Shown piece after piece: positions 26,521 to 36,555 of a stretch of 64,000 nt of DNA. Position 1 is the first letter of the stretch; the number at the start of each line of letters is the position of its first letter. The notes under the pieces are model-generated. The model had not been told where the DNA came from and did no database searches. It was given only the letters and a program-made list of their open reading frames with translations. Made by a program: the position numbers and the translations under genes. This DNA comes from Lacrimispora xylanisolvens (GTDB lineage: Bacteria; Bacillota; Clostridia; Lachnospirales; Lachnospiraceae). The stretch is from contig CP070896.1 in assembly GCA_017084465.1 (NCBI GenBank), positions 5,383,501-5,447,500 of the forward strand. The letters run 5' to 3'.

Positions 26521-26866
26521 TGAGGAAAATGACCGGGCCAGGGCTTTGGAATATTGCCGTTTTGCCGCCCATAAGGGAGTCCTGCCCATCAGCTCTTATC
26601 TGAATTTCTATAACATTTTCATGGATGAGCTTGGATCTGCGGTGGAACATTTGCTGACTTTGAGGCTGGCAAAACAGGTGGACGAAATATGGGTATTTGG
26701 AAATGAAAAAGATGAGGATAAACGCAGACTGATAGAGGAAGCCTGCCTGGAATATGGCAGCCGGGCAAAATACTTTGATGCAAGAGAAATCGGAGAGGAA
26801 TTATTACTGTGTACCATGTTCTCTGAGAAATTAATGGAACGATTGGAAGAGATGGAGGAATGTTAG
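26483..26866 (+). CDS. DUF7768-like paralogue, copy 2
   Basis: A 127-residue protein from ATG 26483 (GGAGG 9 nt before); the frame is open from 26435. It repeats the plan of the preceding protein: VTKITG at the first loop, ALEYCRFAAHKGVLPISSYLNF matching YCRKAYEEGCLPIAPHLMF, and QVDEIWVFG matching ECDEVWVYG. The first loop has lost the SPFRG motif, so the active site has diverged. Adjacent diverged copies suggest a heteromer or a regulatory partner. Confidence 0.68.
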   Translation: MKLVMVVTKITGNEENDRARALEYCRFAAHKGVLPISSYLNFYNIFMDELGSAVEHLLTLRLAKQVDEIWVFGNEKDEDKRRLIEEACLEYGSRAKYFDAREIGEELLLCTMFSEKLMERLEEMEEC

Positions 26867-27193
26867 ATGAGCAGTGAATTATTGAAGATGGCAGAAGGAT
26901 TCTCCATGGTAGCGGAGAGTCTTCGGTTGCTTGCCGGGCAGACAGAGGTGGTAAATCCATGTACAGATAAAGCAGAGGATATAATGCAGGATAAGCAGGA
27001 AGATACTGCAAAAGCAGATACCCAGGAAAAGAAAGTGACCGTAGAGCAGATCCGGGCAGTATTGGCGGAGAAATCCCAGGACGGAAAGACAGTACAGATT
27101 AGAGAACTTCTGAAAAAATATGGTGCTGTGAAGCTGTCTGCCGTGGAAGAGAAAGATTATTCGGCACTGCTTGCCGATGCGGAGAAATTGTAA
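26867..27193 (+). CDS. Conserved phage early protein, unknown function
   Basis: A 108-residue protein. The N-terminus (SSELLKMAEGFSMVAESLRLLAGQ) is helical, the middle is a low-complexity Asp/Lys/Gln linker, and the C-terminus (VTVEQIRAVLAEKSQDGKTVQIRELLKKYGAVKLS) is a compact helical domain. It resembles a protein common in Firmicute phages just upstream of DUF2800, sometimes mislabelled as rRNA biogenesis protein. It may accompany DUF2800/DUF2815 in replication. It overlaps the next start. Confidence 0.62.
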   Translation: MSSELLKMAEGFSMVAESLRLLAGQTEVVNPCTDKAEDIMQDKQEDTAKADTQEKKVTVEQIRAVLAEKSQDGKTVQIRELLKKYGAVKLSAVEEKDYSALLADAEKL

Positions 27194-28325
27194 TGGGACG
27201 GCATGCTTTGCTATCCGCATCTTCTTCCAGGCGATGGCTGAACTGTACTCCGTCTGCAAGGCTGGAGCAGCAGTTCCCAGCGGACGAAGGAAGTATTTAT
27301 GCGGAAGAAGGAACCGCCGCCCATGCCCTAGCGGAACATAAGCTGAAACGTCTGCTTAAGAAGCGTTCCAGGCGTCCGGTATCCGATTATGACTGTGATG
27401 AGATGGAAGATTGTACAGATGAATATGTATCATTTGCCATGGAACAGATTGAAAAGGCGAAACAGTCCTGCAAGGACCCGGTCATTCTCATTGAACAGCA
27501 TCTGGACTTTTCCCGGTATGTACCAGAAGGGTTTGGTACCGGAGATTTAGTGATTGTGGCGGACGTAACCTTGTTCATCATTGATTTGAAGTATGGAAAA
27601 GGCATTGCCGTGGAAGCGGAGGAAAATCCGCAGATGATGCTGTATGCGTTGGGGGCTTTGGAGCTTTTCGATGCCATTTATGATATTGAAAGAGTCAGCC
27701 TTGCCATTCATCAGCCCCGTTTGGAATCTGTCAGTACCTGGGAGATTACGGTGGCTGGTTTGAGAAAATGGGCAGAAGAATACCTGATTCCAAGAGCAGC
27801 ATTGGCGAATAAAGGACAGGGTGAATTTGTTTCCGGTTCCTGGTGCAGGTTTTGCAAAGTCAGGAATCAGTGCAGGGTCAGGGCAGAGAGAGCTTCCTGG
27901 AACTGGCGAAAATGGAATTTCGCCAGCCGGCTCTGCTATCCGATGAAGAAATTGCAGAGGTATTGAAAAAAGCGGATGAGCTTGCCAAATGGGCAGCAGA
28001 TATCTATGCCTATGCCCAGGATGAGGCAATCACCCATAGTAAACACTGGAATGGGTTCAAACTGGTGGAGGGTCGGAGCAACCGGAAGTACAGCAGTGAT
28101 GAGGAAGCAGCGGAAGCTGCAAAGGCAGCCGGATACACAGATATTTATAAACAGGCACTCATTGGTATTACGGAGATGGAAAAGCTGATGGGGAAAAAGA
28201 AGTTTGTCCAGATACTTGGAAAATTTGTGTATAAGCCACAGGGCAAGATTACACTGGTACCGGAGTCGGACAAAAGACAGCCGGTGGAAACAGCAGACGC
28301 AGAAGCGGATTTTAAGGAGGAGTAA
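27193..28325 (+). CDS. DUF2800 protein, Cas4/RecB-like nuclease fold (two-base frameshift)
   Basis: Restored length is about 376 residues. DUF2800 belongs to the PD-(D/E)XK exonuclease superfamily. Visible are the N-terminal SSSRRWLNCTPSARLE, EEGTAAHALAEH, the metal-site candidates GTGDLVI and FIIDLKYGKG, QMMLYALGAL and a C-terminal cysteine group CRFCKVRNQC that could bind an iron-sulphur cluster as in Cas4. It probably processes phage DNA ends. The frame breaks in an AG repeat, (AG)4 at 27885-27892; removing one AG gives RVRAE-SFLELAKMEFR. It is followed by DUF2815, its usual partner. Confidence 0.85.
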
Positions 28326-28330
28326 ATCAT

Positions 28331-28880
28331 ATGAACATTGAGAATAAAAAATGCACCAATCACAAAAGTAATCGTACCTTGCAGATTTTCTTATCTGCAT
28401 TGCTGGGAGGCGAATGCAGTTGATGGCGGGGAACCGAAGTATTCCGTATCAGCCATTATTCCGAAATCGGATACGGAAACCATTGAGAAGATTAAGGCAG
28501 CTATTGAACAGGCGAAGAAAGATTCCCTTTCCAAGTGGGGAGGGAAGATTCCTGCCAATTTGAAACTGCCTTTGCGTGACGGTGACATTGACCGTCTAGA
28601 GGATGAAGCTTATGCAGATAGCTATTTCTTCAATGCCAATTCCAGACAGGCTCCCCAGGTGGTCGATAAGAACGTGCAGCCAATCTTAGACCAGTCCGAG
28701 GTGTACTCCGGCTGTTACGGCAGGATTTCCGTCAACTTCTATGGATTTAACAATAATGGAAACCGCGGCATTGCCGCAGGTCTTGGGAATATACAGAAGT
28801 TAAAGGACGGAGAACCTCTTGGCGGTAGAACGAATGCGGAAGATGACTTTGAAGCTGTGGAAGAAGATTTTCTTGGATAA
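28331..28880 (+). CDS. DUF2815 protein, probable ssDNA-binding/annealing protein (one-base frameshift)
   Basis: About 182 residues of the DUF2815 family (PKYSVSAIIPKSD, KWGGKIPANLKLPLRDGD, DQSEVYSGCYGRISVNFYGFNNNGNRGIAAGLGNIQ). The family has an OB-fold-like pattern and travels with DUF2800 and family A polymerase, which suggests a single-strand-binding or recombination mediator role. The true start is most likely ATG 28331, after AAGGAGGAG; an extra A in the A6 run (28346-28351) then puts the rest out of frame. In the downstream frame the only nearby start is a TTG at 28338. Confidence 0.82.
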
Positions 28881-28946
28881 ACGATACTGGGTGGACGGAA
28901 TATCCGCCCGGTTACATAGGGAGAAGCAGGAAAGGAAGTGATGCAG

Positions 28947-30886
28947 ATGAAACGGATACTGGCGATTGATATAGAGACCTATTCCGATGTGGACTTGATA
29001 AAATGCGGAGCTTATGCGTATGCGGACAGCCTTGCTTTTGAAGTCCTTTTGTTTGCTTATAAATTTGATGACGAAGACACCAGGATTGTAGATTTGGCTC
29101 AGGGGGAGGAGCTGCCGGAGAAAGTAAAGGAAGCGGTGTTTGATGTTGCTGTGGTAAAAACTGCGTTCAATGCCAACTTTGAGCGGATTTGTCTGAGTAA
29201 ATATTTCGGAGTCCGTCTGTCACCGGAATCCTGGCATTGCAGCGCGGTTCAGGCAGCACTGCTTGCCCTTCCCCGGTCGTTAGAGGACGTTGGGGTGCTG
29301 CTGGGACTGGAAAGGCAGAAGCTGAAAGAGGGCAGAGATTTAATCCACTATTTCTGTGTTCCCTGCAAGCCAACAAAAAGTAATGGAGACAGAACCAGAA
29401 ATCTTCCGGTCCATGCAACGGAGAGATGGGAATTATTCAAAACCTACTGCATCCGTGACGTGGATGTGGAATATGCGATCCGGAAGAAGCTGAAAAACTT
29501 CCCCGTTCCTGAGCGTGAAATGGAACTTTATCGTCTGGATCAGAAAATCAATGACCGGGGCGTTCTGGTGGATAAGGAACTGGTACGGCAGGCGGTATCC
29601 GGGGATTTGATCCATAAGGAGATTGTGACAAAACGGGCATATGAGTTGACCGGATTGGAGAATCCCAATTCCGTGGCACAGATGAAGGACTGGCTGAACG
29701 AGCAGGGAGTGGAGGTGAAAAGCCTGGCGAAAAAGGCGGTCAGGGAATTAATTCAGGAGTCAGAAGGAAAATGCAGGAAGTGCTGAAACTGCGTCTTCTG
29801 ATGGCAAAGACCTCCGTGAAAAAGTATGAAGCCATGGAGCGTAGCGTGTGTTTGGACGGAAGGGTACATGGGTTATTGCAATTTTACGGTGCAAACCGTA
29901 CCGGGCGCTGGGCAGGGCGGTTGGTACAGGTACAGAATCTCCCTCAGAACCATCTCCCTGATTTGGAACTTGCAAGGAAGCTGGTGAAGAATGGGCGGTT
30001 TGAGGAAGTGGAACTTTTATATGAATCTATACCAAATGTGCTGTCAGAACTTATCCGAACCGCTTTTATTCCAATGGAGGGATGTAGGTATGTGGTAGCA
30101 GATTTTTCTGCCATTGAAGCCAGAGTACTGGCATGGCTGTCAGGAGAGCAGTGGAGACTGGAGGTGTTTGCCACGCATGGCAAAATTTACGAGGCATCCG
30201 CTTCCGCTATGTTTCATGTGCCTATAAAGGAGGTTACGAAAGGTTCCCCATTGCGTCACAAAGGGAAAATTTCAGAGCTGGCTCTTGGTTATGGTGGAGC
30301 CGCAGGTGCGCTCATTTCTATGGGGGCGCTGGACATGGGGATTAAGGAAGAAGAACTTTCAACCCTGGTTTCAACCTGGAGAAAAGCCAATCCGCATATC
30401 ACGCAATTCTGGTGGGAGGTGGATAAGGCTGCAATCCAAGCAGTCACCGAGAAAAAGAGGACGCAGGCAGGAAGAATTGTGTTTGAATACCGTAGCGGGA
30501 TTCTTTTTGTGATTCTTCCTTCGGGCAGGAAGCTGTCCTATGTGAAGCCAAGAATGGAGATGAATCAGTTTGACCGGAGAGGACTGACCTATGAGGGAAT
30601 CGGAGAGAACAAGAAATGGTGCCGGATAGAAACCTATGGGCCGAAACTGGTTGAGAACATTGTGCAGGGGACAGCCAGAGATTTATTGGCGGAGGCTATG
30701 CTTAGGGTGGATCAAGCAGGGTATGAAATTGTCATGCACTGTCATGATGAGATTATAGCAGAAGTACCGGAAGTTGAAGGCTCCGTGGAAGAACTGTGTA
30801 GGCTTATGGCAGTACCGCCAGTATGGGCAGATGGTCTGCCACTCCGGGCGGACGGATATGAGTGCAGTTTTTATAAAAAAGATTGA
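28947..30886 (+). CDS. Phage family A DNA polymerase with 3'-5' exonuclease domain (one-base frameshift)
   Basis: Restored length is about 646 residues. The N-terminal 3'-5' exonuclease domain starts ILAIDIETYSDVDL (catalytic D and E). The polymerase domain has motif A VVADFSAIEARVLAWLSGE, motif B-type residues near RHKGKISELALGYGGAAGAL and motif C VMHCHDEIIAEV. There is no 5'-3' exonuclease, as usual for phage Pol A. It replicates the phage genome together with VapE and the SNF2 helicase. The frame breaks at A4 (29768-29771); one more A gives ESEGK-MQEVLKLRLLMAKTSV. ATG 28947 is chosen for spacing to GGAAG; 28941 is an alternative. Confidence 0.9.
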
Positions 30887-30899
30887 GGAGGCTGGGAAA

Positions 30900-33281
30900 A
30901 TGAAGTTGTATGTTTCAGTGGGGAATTCCAGAAAAGACAAAAAGTGGAATGGCGTGGAGATGGAACTGGAGGAATTCAGGAAACGGATTGCCGCAACTAT
31001 CCGCACCTCGGAAACAGTAGAGCAGTACCGAAAACTGTCCAAGGCAAGACAGGATGATATCAAAGATGTGGGCGGTTTTGTGCTAGGGAAGCTGAAAGGC
31101 GGCCGGAGGAAAAAGGATTGTGTTGTATTCCGTTCCGGGCTGACTTTGGATATGGATTATGCTTCCGAAGATATTGCAGACCAGCTTGAACTGTTTCATG
31201 ATTTTCACTGTTACTTATACTCCACACATAAACATACCCTGGAGAAACCAAGGTTCCGGCTGGTGATTCCGTTGTCCAGGAATGTCACGCCGGATGAGTA
31301 CCAGGCAGTGGCAAGGAAAATGGCTGAAGAAATCGGTATGGAGTTATTTGATGATACCACCTATGAACCTTCCCGGCTGATGTACTGGCCAAGCACTTCC
31401 ACAGATGGAGAATTCATGTTCCGAGAGATTGAAGGTGAGATTCTGAATCCGGATACTGTTCTGCATAAATATGAGAACTGGCATGATTCTTCCCAGTGGC
31501 CGGTGAGCAGCCATCAGCAGACCATTGTACAGCGGGAAATGAAAAGCAGGCGGATCCTCTTACTAAGGTGGGAACCATTGGGGCATTCTGCCGGGCGTAC
31601 TCCATTGAAGATGCCATCGAAGCCTTTCTTTCCGACATCTATACCACAAGCGAGATACCGGGACGGTATGACTACGTCCCGGCGGATTCCCAAGCAGGTG
31701 TTGTAATCTATGCGGGAAAGTTCGCCTATTCCCATCATGCCACGGACCCAGCCTGCGGTCAGCTTATGAATGCCTTTGACATGGTTCGGATCCATAAATT
31801 CGGGGAACTGGATAAAAAGGCGGATGAGGATACGGAGAGCAGTAAGCTGCCGTCCTTCAAAGCTATGAGCGAGTTCGCCGTATCTGATGAAAAGGTAAAA
31901 CTAGAACTTCTGGAAGAAAAGGAACAGGCAGTGAAATGGGAGTTTGCTGCGGAAAAAGATTGGAGGCTGGGACTGGAATACAACCGCCAGGGCGTGCTTG
32001 TTAACAACCTGAAAAATCTCCTACTGATTTTGAACCATGATGAAAAACTGAAGTCCATTGTGTTTAACCAGTTTAGTGATGGTATGGAGATTAAAGGCGA
32101 GGTGCCTTGGGAGCATCCGGGGAAGTTCTGGAGGGATGCGGATGATTCCCAGCTTGTTTCCTATGTAGATTTAAACTATGGGAATTTCTCTGCCAGGAAC
32201 TATGACATTGCTGTGACGAAGGTGGTGGATGACCGATCCTATCATCCGGTCAGAGAATTCTTAAGCTCCCTGCCGGAATGGGATAAAATACCCAGGGTAG
32301 ATACTCTCTTAGTGAATTACCTGGGTGCGGTTGACAATGCCTATGTGCGTGCGGTGACCAGAAAGACATTATGCGGTGCGATAGCCAGAGTGATGAATCC
32401 AGGACGTAAATTTGACACCATGCTGGTACTGAACGGTCCGCAGGGGAAAGGAAAGTCTACGCTGATTGCGAAGCTGAGCGGGGAATGGTTTAATGACTCT
32501 TTGCTCCTTAATGATACCAGAGATAAGACCGCTGCGGAAAAACTGCAGGGCTATTGGATTCTGGAAATCGGGGAGCTAGCTGGTCTGAAGAAAACGGAGA
32601 TTGAAACACTTCGTGGGTTTCTTTCCAGGCAGATTGACATTTACCGTGCATCCTTTGGACGCAGGGCAACGCCGCATCCAAGGCAGTGTATCTTTATCGG
32701 AACTACGAATGCGGAGAACGGATATCTTCGGGATACCGCAGGTAACCGGAGATTCTGGCCGGTGAAAACACCCGGTGATGCAGCGAAGTCATCCTGGGAT
32801 TTGACAGAGGAGGACGTCCGCCAGATTTGGGCTGAGGCATTATCATATTACAAAGCAGGGGAATCCTTGTGCCTGGATAAAGCGGCGGAACAGATGGCAA
32901 TCAAGGAGCAGCAGATTGCCATGGAGGTTGACGAGCGGGAAGGCATTGTGAAGGAATACCTGGAAAAGCTGCTGCCGGAGAACTGGGAGAGCATGGAACT
33001 TTATGACCGCCGGAATTATGTGAATGGTTCTGAGTTCGGAGAACAGCGGGAGAGAGGGTGTGAAAAAGCGGGAGCGTGTGTGCAATATGGAAATATGGTG
33101 CGAGTGCTTTGGAAAAGAACGATCGAATCTCAAACGCCAGGATGCCAATGAGATCACGGCGATTATGGCAAATATAGATGGCTGGAGGAAGTCGGACGCA
33201 AAAATCAGGTTTCCGATTTATGGAGTAGTCAGAGGATATTGCCGGGAGGAAAATGTTACGGCAGCAAAAGGCAACAATTAG
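30900..33281 (+). CDS. VapE-type primase/helicase (two one-base frameshifts)
   Basis: Restored length is about 793 residues. The N-terminal part (TLDMDYASEDI, THKHTLEKPRFRLVIPLSR, YEPSRLMYWPS) looks like an archaeo-eukaryotic-type primase region. The C-terminal half is a virulence-associated E ATPase with Walker A NGPQGKGKST, YWILEIGELAGLKKTEIETLRGFLS and IFIGTTNAENGYLRDTAGNRRFWPV. It is the likely replication initiator/helicase. Breaks are A4 at 31542-31545 (one A missing; REMK-KQADPLTKVG) and GGG at 33056-33058 (one G extra), after which VCNMEIWCECFGK and RFPIYGVVRGY supply the normal C-terminus. It begins 13 nt after the polymerase stop. Confidence 0.87.
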
Positions 33282-33317
33282 CCAGATTGGCAACAAAGAA
33301 AATTGTTGCTGTTGCTG
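33262..33317 (+). repeat. Nested inverted repeats at the end of VapE
   Basis: A perfect 7-bp hairpin GCAACAA/TTGTTGC (33290-33309) is nested in a larger imperfect pairing of CAGCAAAAGGCAACA (33262-33276) with TTGTTGCTGTTGCTG (33303-33317). It covers the VapE stop. No T run follows. The rest of the 250-bp gap to the next start (33282-33531) holds further GGCAACA units and no convincing gene. Confidence 0.55.
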
Positions 33318-33531
33318 GGAAAGCTGCCTTAAATTAGCTAGAAGGGCAACAGGCGTAAAGGCAGTAATTATGAGCGTTAGCGGGCATATGTTGCTGTTGT
33401 TGCTGATACCACCTTATATTTATGAAATGATAAAAAGGATAGAGGAAAATGTGTGCAAATGCGTGTTTACGTTATATACGTGCAAGAATAGCAAATCGGC
33501 AGCAGAACATTTGGAAGGGAGGCTGAAAAGT

Positions 33532-33816
33532 ATGACAGAAGAAAGACAGATAGAGATGGCCCTGCAACGGCAGGTAAAAAAGCGTGGCGGCAGGGCTGTG
33601 AAATTCACCTCTCCGGGTTTGGATGGGGTGCCGGACCGTCTGGTGCTTCTGCCGGGCGGGAGATGTGCTTTTGCTGAGCTGAAGGCTCCCGGAAAAAAGC
33701 TGCGTCCTCTGCAGGAGAAAAGGAGAACACAACTGGAAGCCCTGGGCTTTCCGGTTTATTGCATAGACAGAACTGAGATGATTGGAGGTATACTGGATGA
33801 AATACAATCCACATGA
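33532..33816 (+). CDS. VRR-NUC domain endonuclease
   Basis: A 94-residue stand-alone VRR-NUC nuclease of the PD-(D/E)XK superfamily. The family core is seen in order: a helix with EMALQRQVKKRGG, GLDGVPDRLVLLPGG (catalytic Asp) and FAELKAPGKKLRPLQ (Glu-x-Lys). Such minimal phage versions sit next to an SNF2 helicase, as here, and probably act on branched or damaged DNA. The frame is open from 33253, but ATG 33532 has GGGAGG at the right distance and starts at the domain. Confidence 0.85.
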   Translation: MTEERQIEMALQRQVKKRGGRAVKFTSPGLDGVPDRLVLLPGGRCAFAELKAPGKKLRPLQEKRRTQLEALGFPVYCIDRTEMIGGILDEIQST

Positions 33817-35164
33817 ATATCAGGATTACGCAAAGGAGTTCATCATAGGGCATTCGGTGAGTCTGCTCCTTTTAGACATGGGGTTAGGCAAGACTGTGAT
33901 TACGCTGACCGCTCTTTGGGAGCTGCTGTTGGATTACTTTGAAGTCAGGCGGGTTCTCGTAATTGCACCTTTGCGTGTGGCACGGGATACCTGGACAGGG
34001 GAGTATGAGAAGTGGGATCACTTGAATGGATTGCTGCTTTCTCACATTCTCGGTTCGGAGAAAGAAAGGAATGCGGCATTAAACCGGAAAGCAAATGTTT
34101 ATGTGATTAACCGGGAGAACGTTGAGTGGCTGGTAGGGCAGGGCAACTGGGATTTTGACATGATTATCATTGATGAACTGTCCTCCTTCAAATCCCACAA
34201 GGCAAAGCGGTTTAAGGCTCTTAGGAAAGTAAGGGCGAAGGCACACCGGATTGTGGGCTTGACCGGAACTCCCGCACCAAACGGTCTGATTGACCTTTGG
34301 GCGGAAATTGGCATTCTGGACATGGGGCAGAGACTTGGACGATTTATCGGGACGTACCGGGATCGGTTCTTTCTGCCGGATAAGCGGAGCCGGGATATGG
34401 TGTATTCCTATAAGCCAAAAGATGGAGCAGAGGAACAAATTTATGGATTGATTTCAGACATCACTATCAGCATGAAGGCGGTGGACTATCTGGAAATGCC
34501 GGAATGTATTTATAACCGGGTGGAGGTGAGCCTGAATGAGAAAGAGTATGATCTATACCGGAAACTGGAAAAGGATATGCTTCTTCCTTTTGAAGGAGGG
34601 GATGTGGATGCGGTTAATGCGGCGGGGCTTTCTAATAAATTGTTACAGATGGCAAACGGAGCAGTTTATGATGAGAACGGGGACGTGCGGCATATCCATG
34701 ACCGAAAGCTGGACGTTCTGGAAGATTTACTGGAAGCGGCAAATGGGAAGCCGGTGCTGATGGCTTACTGGTATAAGCATGATAAACAGCGGATAAAGGA
34801 ACGGTTTCAGGCGGTGGAACTGGACACTTCGGAGGATTTTAAGAAATGGAACAACGGTGAGATACCACTTGCTATGATCCATCCGGCATCTGCCGGGCAT
34901 GGGCTGAACCTGCAGGCAGGAGGTTCTACGCTGATCTGGTTCGGACTGACTTGGTCATTAGAACTGTATCAGCAGATGAATGCCAGACTTTGGAGACAGG
35001 GACAAAAAGAAACGGTGGTGATTCATCATCTGATAGCGAAAGGTACCATGGATGAGCAGGTGTTTGCTTCTTTAGAGAGAAAGAATACCGGGCAGTCCGC
35101 ACTGGTGGAGGCGGTAAAGGTTAGGATTGGAGGTATCCGGGATGGATGTGGAAAGAATCTTTAA
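33797..35164 (+). CDS. SNF2-family DEAD/DEAH helicase
   Basis: A 455-residue superfamily 2 DNA translocase: motif I LDMGLGKTVI near residue 30, a DELS box (IIIDELSSFKSHKAKR) in place of DEAH, GLTGTPAPN, and C-terminal motifs V/VI (ASAGHGLNLQAGG, QQMNARLWRQGQ). Phage versions pair with VRR-NUC and may restart or remodel replication forks. ATG 33797 follows GGAGGT and overlaps the end of the VRR-NUC gene, showing coupling. Confidence 0.9.
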   Translation: MKYNPHEYQDYAKEFIIGHSVSLLLLDMGLGKTVITLTALWELLLDYFEVRRVLVIAPLRVARDTWTGEYEKWDHLNGLLLSHILGSEKERNAALNRKANVYVINRENVEWLVGQGNWDFDMIIIDELSSFKSHKAKRFKALRKVRAKAHRIVGLTGTPAPNGLIDLWAEIGILDMGQRLGRFIGTYRDRFFLPDKRSRDMVYSYKPKDGAEEQIYGLISDITISMKAVDYLEMPECIYNRVEVSLNEKEYDLYRKLEKDMLLPFEGGDVDAVNAAGLSNKLLQMANGAVYDENGDVRHIHDRKLDVLEDLLEAANGKPVLMAYWYKHDKQRIKERFQAVELDTSEDFKKWNNGEIPLAMIHPASAGHGLNLQAGGSTLIWFGLTWSLELYQQMNARLWRQGQKETVVIHHLIAKGTMDEQVFASLERKNTGQSALVEAVKVRIGGIRDGCGKNL

Positions 35165-35627
35165 AGAATACCGGGAGTGGAAAAGTAACCTGGCCTTGTT
35201 AGAATATGAGTTGGGCAGGTTCCAGGGAATTTCATATGAGGACGTTATCGAGAGCCTGTGTTTTTCAAAACTACAGGGTGAGCGTGTACAGATCAGCGGT
35301 ACTTCCGATAAAACAGGAATGACAGCCATGGTTTACAGACAGGTAAAGGAAAGGCTGGATGATGAGTGGTTTGATTTTTTACTGAGACGCTATAAACAGA
35401 TAAAGGAAGAAATGGATTTCCTGGAATATGCTATTCGCCAACTGAGCGGGCGTCTGCCTGAGATTATATGGGATATGATTATAGAACAGGCAAGCTGGCA
35501 GGAATTAATGATAAAATACAATGTAAGCCATGCCATGGTTGGAAAGTACAGGAAGAAAGCCGTGGAGGAACTGAAACGGATTTATGAACTGCGGGGGCAG
35601 CAGACAGATTCCTATTTGTTAAGCTGA
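35142..35627 (+). CDS. Sigma-like helix-turn-helix phage regulator
   Basis: A 161-residue protein. The N-terminal two thirds are helical; residues about 105-150 form a sigma region 4-like helix-turn-helix (IIEQASWQELMIKYNVSHAMVGKYRKKAVEEL). In this position, between the replication genes and the HNH/terminase block, such proteins (ArpU/RinA/DUF1492-like) usually switch on late genes. It overlaps the helicase by 23 bp. The start is ATG 35142 with GGAGG upstream. Late-activator role is inferred. Confidence 0.7.
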   Translation: MDVERIFKEYREWKSNLALLEYELGRFQGISYEDVIESLCFSKLQGERVQISGTSDKTGMTAMVYRQVKERLDDEWFDFLLRRYKQIKEEMDFLEYAIRQLSGRLPEIIWDMIIEQASWQELMIKYNVSHAMVGKYRKKAVEELKRIYELRGQQTDSYLLS

Positions 35628-35710
35628 ATGGGTAGACTAAGTGTAGACAATGAGTTGATTGAAAGTTTATAGGATCCTGTGCTATGATTAAGCTGCGAAG
35701 AAATGTAAAG

Positions 35711-35744
35711 AGTCTTGTGGATTTAATTCCATGAGGCTTTTTTT
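35711..35744 (+). terminator. Intrinsic terminator before the HNH gene
   Basis: AGTCTTGTGG (35711-35720) pairs with CCATGAGGCT (35729-35738), allowing G-U pairs, and is followed by T7. It closes the early operon after the sigma-like regulator. Confidence 0.78.
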
Positions 35745-35811
35745 CATGCCTTTGCACTGGCAGGGACTTATCCTTTCACCCTGCCACTACATACGGAAGG
35801 AGTGAATTCAG

Positions 35812-36165
35812 ATGCCGAGAAAGCCGAAGAAGCCCTGCAGGTATCCGGGATGTCCGAATCTGACAGAGTCAGCCTATTGTGAAGAACACAGCTATCTGTA
35901 TCAGACAGAGCGTGCCGGAGCATCAGAGAGAGGTTATAACGGACGCTGGCGGAAAGCCAGACGCAGGTATCTGAAAGAACACCCGCTGTGTGTCCGGTGC
36001 TGGGAACGTGGGAAGCTGGTGAAAGCCACCGTTGTGGACCATATTATTCCACACCGTGGAAATGAAGAATTGTTCTGGGATGAGTCCAACTGGCAGGCGC
36101 TGTGTAAGAATTGCCATGACAGAAAGACAATGACGGAAGACCGTTATCAGGAATACAAATACTGA
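35812..36165 (+). CDS. HNH endonuclease
   Basis: A 117-residue HNH nuclease: an N-terminal zinc knuckle (CRYPGC...YCEEH), then the HNH core CVRCWERG, VVDHIIPHRG, NWQALCKNCHDRKT. In HK97-type phages such a nuclease is encoded beside the terminase and assists packaging-linked cleavage. Here it is separated from the terminase genes by the methyltransferase and amidoligase block. It has a GAAGGAG site. Confidence 0.9.
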   Translation: MPRKPKKPCRYPGCPNLTESAYCEEHSYLYQTERAGASERGYNGRWRKARRRYLKEHPLCVRCWERGKLVKATVVDHIIPHRGNEELFWDESNWQALCKNCHDRKTMTEDRYQEYKY

Positions 36166-36171
36166 CAGTGA

Positions 36172-36201
36172 AAAGCCTTGGGAGGTTCCCAGGGCTTTTC
36201 A
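36172..36201. terminator. Stem-loop terminator between HNH and SymE-like genes
   Basis: GAAAAGCC(T)TGGG pairs with CCCA(G)GGCTTTTC with a 5-nt loop. A T8 run comes 12 nt later. It lies between two convergent genes and could serve both strands. Confidence 0.65.
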
Positions 36202-36318
36202 TTTGAATGTTTTTTTTGTTTTTGTAGTATCTTGGACCTGGAACAGCTGAAAAGGGCAGGGTGTTTGAAATGAGATATGAGAAGGGAACTTTCAGTTCTG
36301 AATGTTATCTCTTCTTTT

Positions 36319-36555
36319 TCATCTATCCGGCTCTGCTTCGTACTGTGCCTGTTCTTCACATACCATGGCGGGAGCGATGCGGATGCAGTTGTCCTCATAG
36401 AATACCTGGATTGCGTCCCCGATATGGAATCCCAATTCCTCCAGCCACTTTCCTTCCATAGATATCTTTGGCGTGCAGGTATAAGTATTGCCGCCAATAT
36501 ACCGTTTTGAGCTTGAACGGCTGGCATAAAGAACTTTCATTTGCTTAGTTTTCAT
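36319..36555 (-). CDS. SymE-like (SpoVT/AbrB-fold) protein
   Basis: The only convincing minus-strand gene in the window: 78 residues from an ATG at 36555 with a strong GAAGGAGG site upstream. The sequence (MKVLYASRSSSKR, YTCTPKISMEGKWLEELGFHIGDAIQVFYEDNCIRI) matches the type I toxin SymE family, which has an AbrB-like beta fold. In E. coli SymE is a nucleoid-condensing, RNA-related toxin controlled by an antisense RNA. In clostridial phages single copies are common and a toxin role is unproven. The frame extends upstream to 36645, but the ribosome site decides the start. Confidence 0.75.
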   Translation of the reverse strand: MKTKQMKVLYASRSSSKRYIGGNTYTCTPKISMEGKWLEELGFHIGDAIQVFYEDNCIRIAPAMVCEEQAQYEAEPDR

